Shown: piece after piece, positions 43,871-51,500 of the stretch | How the letters are laid out: each line of letters begins with the position of its first letter | Position numbering within the stretch: position 1 is the stretch's first letter | Assembly: GCF_040829825.1 (NCBI RefSeq) | Contig: NZ_JBFOLH010000013.1 | Reading direction: 5' to 3' (one strand) | DNA: 64,000 bases | Source of the DNA: Leadbetterella sp040829825 | Lineage (GTDB): Bacteria > Bacteroidota > Bacteroidia > Cytophagales > Spirosomataceae | Notes under the pieces: model-generated | Told to the model about the DNA's origin: nothing | Databases searched by the model: none | What the model saw: only the letters and a program-made list of their open reading frames with translations | Program-made: the position numbers and the translations under genes

Positions 43871-45351
43871 TGGAAAAGATTTTAAAAGAAGCTTTTTGGC
43901 GAAACCTGGAAAGAGACACCCGGAGGAATTTCCTCAAGGGCAGCTTTATGGGTCTGGGCGGGCTGGCGCTGGGCTCGTTGCTTTCCTGTGAATCTACAGG
44001 GAAAGCCGCCGGGCCGGTATTTGACCCGCGGAACCCGCTGGCGGCCCGGCCGCCGCATTTTGCTCCCCGGGCGCGGTCGGTTATTTACCTGCACATGGCC
44101 GGGGCACCGTCTCAGCTCGAGCTTTTTGATTATAAGCCTGACCTGGCAAAGCTCGACGGGCAGGATTGTCCGCAATCTTTCCTGGAAGGCAAGCGCTTTG
44201 CGTTCATCCGGGGTGTGCCCAAAATGCTGGGGCCCCAGGCCACCTTCCGCCAGCACGGACAGTCGGGTGCCTGGATCAGCAATTACCTGCCGCATTTAAG
44301 CGGGGTGGCCGATGAGCTGAGCTTTATGAAGGCCGTGAGCACCGATCAGTTCAATCATGCCCCGGCGCAGCTGCTCATGCAAACGGGCGGTGCCCGCTTA
44401 GGCAGGCCCAGCCTGGGCTCATGGGTAACCTATGGGTTGGGTACAGAAAACAGCGATCTGCCTGCATTTGTGGTGCTTACTTCCGGCGGGCAGAATCCTG
44501 ACGCGGGTAAGAGCATCTGGGGCAGCGGCTTCCTGCCTTCGGTTTACCAGGGTGTGCAGTGCCGTTCGGAAGGAGATCCCGTGCTTTTTATCAAAGACCC
44601 CGACGGCATAACCCGTGATCTGCGTAAGGCCTCTATTGAAGCCATCAATGAAATTAACCGGCAGGAGTACAACGAGTACGGCGACCCGGAAATTCTCAGC
44701 CGGATCAGCCAGTATGAAATGGCATACCGCATGCAGATTTCCGCACCGGAAGTTTTTGATATCCGGCGAGAGCCCGAATATATTCACAAAATGTACGGCA
44801 CGGAGCCCGGGAAAACCAGCTTTGCCAACAACGCCCTGCTGGCCCGGAAGCTGGTGGAAAACGGGGTGCGGTTTGTACAGCTGTACGATTGGGGCTGGGA
44901 TACGCACGGTACGCAGGCCAGCGAAGCGGTAGACATCGGCCTGATCGACAAATGCCGCTCGATAGACCAGGCCGTTACGGCGCTTATCCTGGATCTGAAG
45001 CAGCGCGGGTTGCTGGATGAAACGCTGATTGTGTGGGGTGGTGAATTCGGCAGGACTCCCATGGCCGAAAACCGGGAAGGCAAGCCCAATGCCTTTAAGG
45101 GCCGTGACCACCATGCCGAGGCATTTACGATGTGGATGGCCGGTGGTGGCATTAATCCCGGGGTAACGTACGGAGCAACCGATGAGATCGGGTATTCGGC
45201 GGTTTCGGGCAAGCTGAACCCGCACGATGTGCACGCTACCGTGCTGCATCAGCTGGGTTTTGACCACGAAAAATTCACGTATGAATTCCAGGGGCGGCCG
45301 TTTCGCCTGACCGACGTGGCGGGAAAGGTGGTGAAAGAAATTACAGGATAA
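43870..45351 (+). CDS. DUF1501 family Tat-exported protein
   Basis: 493 residues. Twin-arginine signal (RDTRRNFLKGSFMGLGG, R18-R19), with LLSC at 37-40 that may also be a lipobox. The body is of the alkaline-phosphatase-like DUF1501 kind (YLHMAGAPSQLELFDYKP, WGGEFGRTPM, GRDHHAEAFTMWMAGGG). The start overlaps the DUF1553 stop (TGATGG), so the pair is translationally coupled. Partner function in the same complex or pathway is inferred. Confidence 0.92.
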   Translation: MEKILKEAFWRNLERDTRRNFLKGSFMGLGGLALGSLLSCESTGKAAGPVFDPRNPLAARPPHFAPRARSVIYLHMAGAPSQLELFDYKPDLAKLDGQDCPQSFLEGKRFAFIRGVPKMLGPQATFRQHGQSGAWISNYLPHLSGVADELSFMKAVSTDQFNHAPAQLLMQTGGARLGRPSLGSWVTYGLGTENSDLPAFVVLTSGGQNPDAGKSIWGSGFLPSVYQGVQCRSEGDPVLFIKDPDGITRDLRKASIEAINEINRQEYNEYGDPEILSRISQYEMAYRMQISAPEVFDIRREPEYIHKMYGTEPGKTSFANNALLARKLVENGVRFVQLYDWGWDTHGTQASEAVDIGLIDKCRSIDQAVTALILDLKQRGLLDETLIVWGGEFGRTPMAENREGKPNAFKGRDHHAEAFTMWMAGGGINPGVTYGATDEIGYSAVSGKLNPHDVHATVLHQLGFDHEKFTYEFQGRPFRLTDVAGKVVKEITG

Positions 45352-45360
45352 GAAGTTAAT

Positions 45361-45455
45361 TGTTAGAAATTAGACAGGTGTTTGTCAGCGATTAGTCAGG
45401 CCGTTTGCTTACGGCCGGTTTTCCGCAGCCCTTTTCTAATGTCTAATAGCTAACA
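45361..45455. repeat. Intergenic inverted repeat with a nested GC hairpin
   Basis: TGTTAGAAATTAGACA (45361-45376) pairs with TGTCTAATAGCTAACA (45440-45455) with two mismatches. Inside lies GGCCGT (45399-45404) with ACGGCC (45411-45416), followed by GGTTTTCC, which looks like a weak terminator. It sits within the DUF1553-to-LRR gene run. Confidence 0.75.
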
Positions 45456-45470
45456 GCAAAAATTAAAAAA

Positions 45471-46358
45471 ATGAACAGAAGAGAATTTATGGGCCACTCG
45501 GCCGGAGGGGCCGTGGCATTGACGATGGCCGGGCCGGCAGTGACCCGTCTGCAGGCTGAAGTGCTGGTGCTGGCAACCAACTGGGGATTTGAAGGCAATA
45601 CTTATGCTTTCTGTAAAAAAGCCCGGGAAGCCGGCTATGACGGCATTGAGGTGTGGTGGCCGGGCGATCCGGGAGAAAGGCAGCGCCTGCGGGAGGCATT
45701 GAAAGAGCATGATCTGAAGGTGGGTTTTTTGTGCGGAGGCAGCGGTGCAGATTTCAGGACCCACCTGGAGCAATACAAAGGAGCCGTGGAGCAGGCGCTG
45801 GAATGGGATCCTCTTTATATCAACAGCCATTCAGGGAAAGACTTTTTTACATTTGAACAAAACAGCCGCTTCATTGAATTCAGCCTGGAAAAGAAAGGGC
45901 CGACCGAAATACTGCACGAAACGCACCGCAGCCGGATGTGTTATTCCGTTCCGGTAACGACCGCTTTCCTGAACCGTTACCCGGAAATGAAGCTGACGCT
46001 CGACATCAGCCACTGGACCAACGTGCACGAATCTCTCCTCGACGACCAGGCGGAGGCGGTGAATAATGCCCTCCGGCATACCCGGCATATCCATGCCCGG
46101 GTGGGTCACCAGGAGGGGCCGCAGGTGAGTGATCCGAGGGCACCGGAGTGGGAAGATGCGGTGAAACATCACCTGGAATGGTGGGATACCGCTGTAAAAC
46201 ACCAGTTGGAAAGCGGTAAAAAGCAGATCACATTCCTGACCGAATTTGGCCCGCCCACCTACCTCCCCACACTGCCCTATACCCGGCAGCCGCTGGTGAA
46301 CCAGTGGGAGGTGAATGTGTATATGTTAAACCTTCTGAAGGCCCGGTACCGGAAATGA
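45471..46358 (+). CDS. Tat-exported sugar-phosphate isomerase/epimerase-like TIM-barrel protein
   Basis: 295 residues. Twin-arginine signal MNRREFMGHSAGGAVALTMA. The AP endonuclease 2-type TIM barrel shows GYDGIEVWWPG, YINSHSGKD and MKLTLDISHWTNVHES, with metal-ligand candidates including the HIHARVGH segment and E254-region TEFGPP. The family includes hydroxypyruvate isomerases and ketose epimerases. The substrate is unknown. Export by Tat suggests a folded, metal-loaded enzyme in the periplasm. It overlaps the next gene by 4 bp. Confidence 0.85.
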   Translation: MNRREFMGHSAGGAVALTMAGPAVTRLQAEVLVLATNWGFEGNTYAFCKKAREAGYDGIEVWWPGDPGERQRLREALKEHDLKVGFLCGGSGADFRTHLEQYKGAVEQALEWDPLYINSHSGKDFFTFEQNSRFIEFSLEKKGPTEILHETHRSRMCYSVPVTTAFLNRYPEMKLTLDISHWTNVHESLLDDQAEAVNNALRHTRHIHARVGHQEGPQVSDPRAPEWEDAVKHHLEWWDTAVKHQLESGKKQITFLTEFGPPTYLPTLPYTRQPLVNQWEVNVYMLNLLKARYRK

Positions 46359-47656
46359 TCGGAAAACTTCATCCTCTCCTGGTCCATCTGCCCATCGGTT
46401 TCTTTTTCCTGGCCCTGTTGATACGGGTCCTTACCGGGCTGAAGAAAATTTCGGTTTCGGAATCATTTTTCAGATGGGTATTGCCGGGCACTTTCCTGGT
46501 CAGCCTGCTTAGTGCGGGTACGGGCCTGCTGCTGGCCGGGTCAGGAGAATACGATGCGGCTACGCTGGACCGCCACCGCTGGCTGGCCCTGCTTTTCTGC
46601 GCCCTGCTTGTTCCGCTCTTATTGACGCGAAACCGGGTTCAGGATGTACTTTGGGCTGTAACCCTGGTTATTCTTACCTTAGCGGGGCACTATGGCGGCA
46701 CACTCACCCACGGTACTGACTTTCTGCAGGCTGCCGCCGTACCTGAGAAGCACGTTATTGCCGATGTACAGGAGGCCGTGGTGTATGAAGAGCTGGTTCG
46801 GCCCATCCTGGAAAAGAAGTGCTATTCGTGCCACGGCAGCGGTAAGCAGAAGGGTAAGCTGCGGCTGGATTCTCCGGAATTCCTGTTGAAAGGGGGGGAA
46901 GACGGACCTGCTTTGGAAGCCTTTCACCCCGGCAAAAGCCTCATGATGATGCGTATGCTGCTGCCGGATTCAGACGAAGACCACATGCCGCCCAAAGGGA
47001 AACCGCAGGTTACCGACGAGGAGAAGGCATTGATAGAATGGTGGATCCATAACGGAGCTGATTTCCGGAAGAGAAGCCGCGAGCTTGCGCAGGAGGAAAA
47101 GATACAGAAAATACTCCATGGCCTGGAAGCACCCGCAGGAGAAGAACAGGAAGGGGTAATTCCGGAGAAAGAAGTGAAAGCCGCTTCTGTAAAGGATCTG
47201 GAGATATTGAAAAAAGCCGGTATCCTGGTAAATCCTGCCGGCCTGAATACAAATTACCTGGAAGTCAATCTCAGGGGTATTTCTCCCGGAAAAGCTGAGC
47301 GGGGAGCCCTGGAAAACCTGAAAGACCAGGTGATCCGGCTGAATGCCGCCGGTGTGCAGCAGGTGGAAGAACTGCCGGAGGTCATCGGGAAGCTGGAGAA
47401 CCTGCGGGTTTTGCATCTTCAGCGTACGCCGTGGAGCGATAAGGAGATGATCGTGCTGAAGGGCTTGTCGCATCTCCGGGTATTGAACCTGAGCTTCACA
47501 CGGGTGACAGATGCGGGTGTGAAAGAGTTGAATGAACTCAGGCAGTTGAAAAGGCTCTACCTGTTTGGCTCCGTAATACAGGATAAGGAGGGTGTTATCC
47601 AGGCTCTGCCACACGTGAATACCGATACCGGCGGGTATCATCCGGAGCCTGTTTAA
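46355..47656 (+). CDS. Membrane c-type cytochrome protein with DUF2231-like helices and leucine-rich repeats
   Basis: 433 residues, starting at ATG 46355 (ATGA overlap with the previous stop) rather than the earlier GTG at 46304. Four N-terminal membrane helices (5-27, 38-62, 76-92, 98-117) are followed by a Planctomycete-type heme domain with C156-Y-S-C-H160 and HMPPKGKPQVTDEEKALIEWW. The C-terminal part (about 330-420) has leucine-rich repeats (LRVLHLQRTP, LRVLNLSFTRVTDAG, LKRLYLFGS). It probably passes electrons between the periplasmic partners and the membrane (inference). It closes the operon. Confidence 0.87.
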   Translation: MIGKLHPLLVHLPIGFFFLALLIRVLTGLKKISVSESFFRWVLPGTFLVSLLSAGTGLLLAGSGEYDAATLDRHRWLALLFCALLVPLLLTRNRVQDVLWAVTLVILTLAGHYGGTLTHGTDFLQAAAVPEKHVIADVQEAVVYEELVRPILEKKCYSCHGSGKQKGKLRLDSPEFLLKGGEDGPALEAFHPGKSLMMMRMLLPDSDEDHMPPKGKPQVTDEEKALIEWWIHNGADFRKRSRELAQEEKIQKILHGLEAPAGEEQEGVIPEKEVKAASVKDLEILKKAGILVNPAGLNTNYLEVNLRGISPGKAERGALENLKDQVIRLNAAGVQQVEELPEVIGKLENLRVLHLQRTPWSDKEMIVLKGLSHLRVLNLSFTRVTDAGVKELNELRQLKRLYLFGSVIQDKEGVIQALPHVNTDTGGYHPEPV

Positions 47657-47730
47657 CCCTATAAGACATATAAGGCACATAAGATATAAGTAAGAAATGG
47701 GTTGCATGAACTTATATGCCATATAGGGTT
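47655..47730. repeat. Intergenic inverted repeat at a convergent junction
   Basis: AACCCTATAAGACATATAAG (47655-47674) pairs with CTTATATGCCATATAGGGTT (47711-47730) with two mismatches. The left arm begins on the stop codon of the cytochrome gene. A terminator for both converging genes is likely. Confidence 0.85.
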
Positions 47731-47734
47731 ATAT

Positions 47735-48541
47735 TCAATATATGGGTTTATTCAATGCTTCGATATATCTTTCCGGGGCCTCCATAAAAGCCTTGGTTAA
47801 CCGGTAATGATCGGTTTCCGTATAATGGCGCCCGGTGATGGTCCCGCTATCAAAATGCAGGATCTGGGCATCCGGCATGGCCATGATGATAGGAGAATGG
47901 GTGGCAATGATAAACTGGGAGCCTTTTTCTTTTACGGCATCCATGATGATCTTGATCAGGCTTAGTTGCCTTGCGGGAGATAGGGCGGCTTCGGGTTCAT
48001 CAATCAGGTAAAGTCCTTTGCCCGTGATGCGCTGGTTAAAGAAACGAAGAAAACCTTCGCCGTGCGACATGCCGTCGAAGTTTTCCGTATACCGGTCGGT
48101 GTAGCCTTGTCGCTCTGCTTTCAGGGTGGCCAGGGCTCTTTCCAGGTCCCCGCCGGTCCAGCTATCCCGGATCTCCTGAATTTCAGCATCCAGCTCTGCT
48201 ATGCTTCTCAGGATATTTTTTACAAAGCCCAGGAAATCTTCAGCCCGCACAAAAAAGCCGGCGGTGGTTTTTTCTCCGAACCGGAGGCTCATCATTTTAC
48301 CCAGCCGGCGTGCCGGTTCCATGAGCGGATCTTCCTCCAGTGAAATCCCGCCTACAGTAGGTACGCGGGCAGCATAGGCCAGGGCCTCCAGGAGGGTGGA
48401 TTTCCCCGAGCCGTTTTCTCCCACCAGGAAGGTGACCGGCCGGGTTAAGGAAATGGCCGGCAGGTTTTCTACCAGTTCCAGTGTAAACGGGAATACTTTT
48501 TCGTCGGGAATATTTCGCAGTCCGAAGCCGTTAAGAATCAT
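47735..48541 (-). CDS. ABC/SMC-type AAA ATPase
   Basis: 268 residues from ATG 48541. The GTG at 48562 is rejected because it is part of the promoter box TAACTTTG. Walker A is GENGSGKST (41-49), the ABC signature is SHGEG (159-163), Walker B is LYLIDEPEAAL (177-187) and the H-loop is ATHSP (213-217). The insert between them is short, without a long coiled coil. Such stand-alone ATPases of the AAA_21/23 kind are often anti-phage or maintenance factors, but no partner gene (nuclease or effector) is adjacent. The function is unknown. Confidence 0.88.
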   Translation of the reverse strand: MILNGFGLRNIPDEKVFPFTLELVENLPAISLTRPVTFLVGENGSGKSTLLEALAYAARVPTVGGISLEEDPLMEPARRLGKMMSLRFGEKTTAGFFVRAEDFLGFVKNILRSIAELDAEIQEIRDSWTGGDLERALATLKAERQGYTDRYTENFDGMSHGEGFLRFFNQRITGKGLYLIDEPEAALSPARQLSLIKIIMDAVKEKGSQFIIATHSPIIMAMPDAQILHFDSGTITGRHYTETDHYRLTKAFMEAPERYIEALNKPIY

Positions 48542-48561
48542 GTTCCGGGTAAAATAAATCA

Positions 48562-48569
48562 CAAAGTTA
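48562..48569 (-). promoter_or_regulatory. -7 element TAACTTTG of the ATPase gene
   Basis: An exact match on the minus strand. Its last G is the first base of an in-frame GTG, so translation must start downstream at ATG 48541. The resulting leader is about 13-14 nt. Confidence 0.6.
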
Positions 48570-48624
48570 ATTTAAACCGGATAGGTTGTATGGCTTCCGT
48601 AAAGTTAATCCGGAAGGATATGCG

Positions 48625-48632
48625 TAGTTTTG
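48625..48632 (+). promoter_or_regulatory. -7 element TAGTTTTG of the EamA gene
   Basis: An exact TAnnTTTG match 22 nt upstream of the ATG at 48655. It is divergent from the ATPase promoter, about 55 bp away. Confidence 0.55.
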
Positions 48633-48654
48633 CCCCTTCAAATTTTTAACGGGT

Positions 48655-49572
48655 ATGGGTAACGCGGCAGTTTTAACACCAAAGCATCTTCTTTTGGCTC
48701 TTTTGATTGTTATTGTCTGGGGACTTAATTTTATTGGTATATACCTGGGCTTAAAAGAGCTTCCCCCCTTTCTTTTTTGTACCCTCCGTTTCGGACTTTC
48801 GGCATTGCCCTTTGTTTTCTTTCTGCCTAAGCCGAAGGCCCCGTTAAAATACATTCTCGGCTTTGGCGTATTTAATTTTGCCTTGCAGTTCGGGCTGCTT
48901 TTCAGCGGCATTTACCTGGGATTATCTCCGGGCTTATCTTCGCTTGTTCTCCAGGTGCAGGTATTCTTTTCCATAGGCCTGGCGTTTTTGTTCTTCGGGG
49001 AAAAGCCGGGTTTCTTAAAAATACTGGGCTCGCTGATCTCGTTTGTCGGCATCGGGGTTGTTGCCTCCAACGTAGGCGGAGATGTTACCATCACCGGGCT
49101 TGTATTGACCTTGCTGGCTGCCTTCTCCTGGGCCGCCGGAAATATGTTTACGAAGAAAGTAAATGCCGATTCCCCGCTGTCGCTGGTGGTTTGGGGCAAT
49201 CTTGTGGCGCTCCCGTTTATGATGGCGGCCTCTTTTTTCATAGACGGTAAAACGGCTATAGTGAGTTCATTTCAGCATATGTCGTGGGTTACCCTGGCAG
49301 CGGTAGCCTATGTGGTTTACGTGTCTACGCACCTGGGCTACGGTCTCTGGGGCTTCCTGATGAAAACCTACTCCACATCAGCGGTGGTTCCTTTTACTTT
49401 GCTGATTCCGGTGGTGGGTTTTCTGAGCTCGGCCCTGTTTCTGGGTGAGCACCTGACTACCTGGAAGCTCTGGGCCTCTCTTTTTATTATGGGCGGACTG
49501 ATCTTCAATTTATTCGAAAAGCAGATCGGAAAACTGACGGAAAGGGTAAAAATGAGCTTCACGGCAAAATAA
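48655..49572 (+). CDS. EamA/DMT-family transporter
   Basis: 305 residues with about ten hydrophobic helices in two EamA halves. Visible signatures are VWGLNFIGIYLGL and PPFLFCTLRF in the first half, and AAFSWAAGNMFTKK and PFTLLIPVVGFLSSALFLGE in the second. Members export amino acids or other small metabolites across the inner membrane. The first half resembles the O-acetylserine/cysteine exporter group, but the substrate is not decided by sequence. It is monocistronic with its own promoter. Confidence 0.9.
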   Translation: MGNAAVLTPKHLLLALLIVIVWGLNFIGIYLGLKELPPFLFCTLRFGLSALPFVFFLPKPKAPLKYILGFGVFNFALQFGLLFSGIYLGLSPGLSSLVLQVQVFFSIGLAFLFFGEKPGFLKILGSLISFVGIGVVASNVGGDVTITGLVLTLLAAFSWAAGNMFTKKVNADSPLSLVVWGNLVALPFMMAASFFIDGKTAIVSSFQHMSWVTLAAVAYVVYVSTHLGYGLWGFLMKTYSTSAVVPFTLLIPVVGFLSSALFLGEHLTTWKLWASLFIMGGLIFNLFEKQIGKLTERVKMSFTAK

Positions 49573-49588
49573 GACAGGAGAAAAGTTT

Positions 49589-49596
49589 TACATTTG
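49589..49596 (+). promoter_or_regulatory. Candidate -7 element TACATTTG
   Basis: An exact TAnnTTTG match 114 nt before the acetyltransferase ATG. If used, the leader is about 108 nt and contains a 24-codon ORF (49598-49672) of doubtful meaning. Confidence 0.4.
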
Positions 49597-49710
49597 TATG
49601 AGAGCCGGAAGATGTGATACCGGCCGGAGAATACACATTCATCCGGCGGAATCATCGCTTGGTCATGTATAAAAACAGCTTGATAAGCCGGAAGCCTTTT
49701 TGAAAGAAAA

Positions 49711-50280
49711 ATGATGACAAACGATAAAGATATTTTTGAGCGGTTGCAGAACGGTGAAATCATACCGGCCGGTGACCCGCAGGCTTACCGGATGAGGGAG
49801 GCCTCTTATGCTACGAAAAAGCTGCTCATTCAGATGAACAATTCTTCTGATCCCGCAGAGGTCAGGGAATTATTAAGCCGGATCACCGGATCGGAGATTG
49901 ACGAAAGCGTGGCCGTGTTTACGCCCTTGTACATCAATTACGGAAAGCATACCCGGATCGGTAAAAATGTATTCATCAATTTTGATTGTACTTTCCTGGA
50001 CCTGGGCGGCATTACTATAGAAGACGGCGTACTGATTGCCCCTAAGGTCAGCTTATTGTCAGAAGGACATCCGCTGTCGCCTGATGACCGGCACGCGCTT
50101 ATCCCCAAGCCCATTCATATTAAAAAGAATGCCTGGATCGGGGCCGGCGTCACCATACTCCAGGGTGTAACCATCGGTGAAAATGCAGTTGTGGCTGCAG
50201 GCGCGGTGGTTTCAAAAGATGTTCCCGATAATACAGTGGCAGGGGGGATTCCTGCTAAGGTGATACGGACTATTGAATAA
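49711..50280 (+). CDS. Sugar O-acetyltransferase, maltose/galactoside acetyltransferase family
   Basis: 189 residues. N-terminal Mac domain (IFERLQNGEIIPAGDPQA) then left-handed beta-helix hexapeptide repeats (IGKNVFINFDCTFLD, AWIGAGVTILQGVTIGENAVVAAGAVVSKDV shown in part by IGAGVTILQGV). The catalytic histidine is H120 in LSEGHPLSP. The family moves acetyl from acetyl-CoA to a sugar hydroxyl (maltose, galactosides, Nod factors). The acceptor is unknown. A second ATG (49714) follows immediately. The gene is not clearly part of an operon. Confidence 0.93.
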   Translation: MMTNDKDIFERLQNGEIIPAGDPQAYRMREASYATKKLLIQMNNSSDPAEVRELLSRITGSEIDESVAVFTPLYINYGKHTRIGKNVFINFDCTFLDLGGITIEDGVLIAPKVSLLSEGHPLSPDDRHALIPKPIHIKKNAWIGAGVTILQGVTIGENAVVAAGAVVSKDVPDNTVAGGIPAKVIRTIE

Positions 50281-50295
50281 ATACAGGCCGGGAGA

Positions 50296-50330
50296 TTATG
50301 CGGAGAGAACCCCGCCTAATCTCCGCATAA
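50296..50330. repeat. 11-bp inverted repeat upstream of the amidotransferase promoter
   Basis: TTATGCGGAGA (50296-50306) pairs exactly with TCTCCGCATAA (50320-50330). A further direct copy TTTGCGGAGATTAA starts at 50331. It is either a terminator of the acetyltransferase gene or an operator with three TGCGGAGA half-sites. Confidence 0.75.
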
Positions 50331-50348
50331 TTTGCGGAGATTAATCTG

Positions 50349-50356
50349 TATTTTTG
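50349..50356 (+). promoter_or_regulatory. -7 element TATTTTTG of the amidotransferase-exporter operon
   Basis: An exact match. The TTG that could start the ORF at 50354 is part of it, which moves the true start to GTG 50378. A TTTG lies 14 nt upstream. Confidence 0.6.
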
Positions 50357-50377
50357 TATAAACAAAAACACAGAACA

Positions 50378-51133
50378 GTGCATATTCATTTTATACAACA
50401 CGAAGTCTTCGAAGCACCCGGTGCCTGCCTGGAATGGGCAAAGGACAGAAAACATGACATTACATTCTCAAAAGTCTATGAGAATCAACCTTTGCCCGAA
50501 ACGGCAGATAATATCGATATCCTCATCGTAATGGGTGGCCCTCAGGACCCCGGCACAACCCGTGAAGAATGCCCTCATTTTGATGCACATGCCGAAAAAG
50601 CCCTGATACAAAAAGCAGTAGAGGCCGGCAGGGCAGTAGTAGGAATCTGCCTCGGTTCTCAACTTATCGGTGAGGCATTGGGAGCCCGGTTTGAGCATAG
50701 TCCTGAAAAAGAAATAGGGGTATTTCCCATCCGGCTTACAGCAGATGGCTTGAAAGATGAAAAGCTGAATCACTTTGGGGCAAGCCTGGCGGTGGGGCAT
50801 TGGCATAACGACATGCCCGGCCTTACTCCACAGAGTAAAGTAATGGCCACAAGTGCAGGTTGTCCGAGACAGATAGTGGCCTACAGTAACCTTGTTTACG
50901 GCTTCCAGTGCCATATGGAGCTTACACCCGAAGTGGTGGAACTGCTTATTGCGGAGGAACTGGATTTCCTGGAAAACAATACGGTTCATGCGTATGTACA
51001 GAAACCAGAGGAAATCTGTAAGCACAACTTCAGCGAAATGAATGAAAAACTGTTTCAGTTCCTCGATAAACTTGCAGAGGAATACAGGCTGACATCTTCT
51101 CTATTTCCGGACTTAGAAAAAACTAAAAAATGA
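50378..51133 (+). CDS. Class I glutamine amidotransferase
   Basis: 251 residues from GTG 50378 (MHIHFIQHEVFEAPG). GATase fold with nucleophile C91 in VVGICLGSQLIG and the later histidine/glutamate pair in FQCHMEL. The oxyanion loop VMGGPQDPG is present. It is similar to GMP synthase-like stand-alone amidotransferases of unknown acceptor. Its stop overlaps the start of a Gdx/SugE-type exporter (ATGA), so the two are translationally coupled and probably handle a related nitrogen compound (inference). Confidence 0.87.
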   Translation: MHIHFIQHEVFEAPGACLEWAKDRKHDITFSKVYENQPLPETADNIDILIVMGGPQDPGTTREECPHFDAHAEKALIQKAVEAGRAVVGICLGSQLIGEALGARFEHSPEKEIGVFPIRLTADGLKDEKLNHFGASLAVGHWHNDMPGLTPQSKVMATSAGCPRQIVAYSNLVYGFQCHMELTPEVVELLIAEELDFLENNTVHAYVQKPEEICKHNFSEMNEKLFQFLDKLAEEYRLTSSLFPDLEKTKK

Positions 51134-51459
51134 ACTGGATTATTTTAATTCTTGCAGGCCTCTTTGAAGTAGCTTTTGCATTTTGCCTGGGTAAGGCAAA
51201 GGAAACCACCGGAAATGAAATGTATTTCTGGTATGCCGGATTCCTGGCAGCACTGAGCATAAGCATGGGACTTTTGATCAAAGCCACCCAAACACTGCCT
51301 ATCGGTACTGCTTACGCCGTATGGACGGGCATCGGAGCCGTGGGTACGGTACTGGTAGGTATCTGGGTGTTTAAAGAACCGGCGGGCTTTTTGCGGTTGC
51401 TTTTTCTTACCACGCTGATCGGTTCTATCATTGGACTTAAGGCCGTATCTTCGCATTAA
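51130..51459 (+). CDS. SMR-family exporter, Gdx/SugE type (guanidinium or quaternary ammonium)
   Basis: 109 residues with four membrane helices. Essential E13 lies in LAGLFEVAFAF, and the family block LPIGTAYAVWTGIGAVGTVLVGI is in helix 3 region (residues about 56-78, shown here as LPIGTAYAVW and GIGAVG). SugE-type SMR proteins form antiparallel dimers that export guanidinium. Drug transport is the other possibility. No guanidine riboswitch is visible upstream; the gene is second in the operon. Confidence 0.9.
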   Translation: MNWIILILAGLFEVAFAFCLGKAKETTGNEMYFWYAGFLAALSISMGLLIKATQTLPIGTAYAVWTGIGAVGTVLVGIWVFKEPAGFLRLLFLTTLIGSIIGLKAVSSH

Positions 51460-51500
51460 TAACGCGTGGTTTACCTTATTTCCTGCTTACTGGCAACGTT

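Noticed and set aside
46304..46354. GTG start at 46304 for the cytochrome/LRR protein
   Set aside because: It lies inside the TIM-barrel gene. ATG 46355 gives an ATGA overlap and begins with the first membrane helix.
47735..48541. Defence (anti-phage) operon around the AAA ATPase
   Set aside because: No nuclease, reverse transcriptase or other effector gene adjoins it; neighbours are a convergent cytochrome gene and a divergent transporter.
51460..51500. Guanidine riboswitch linked to the Gdx-type exporter
   Set aside because: The exporter is second in an overlapping operon, and no conserved riboswitch motif is visible upstream of the operon.
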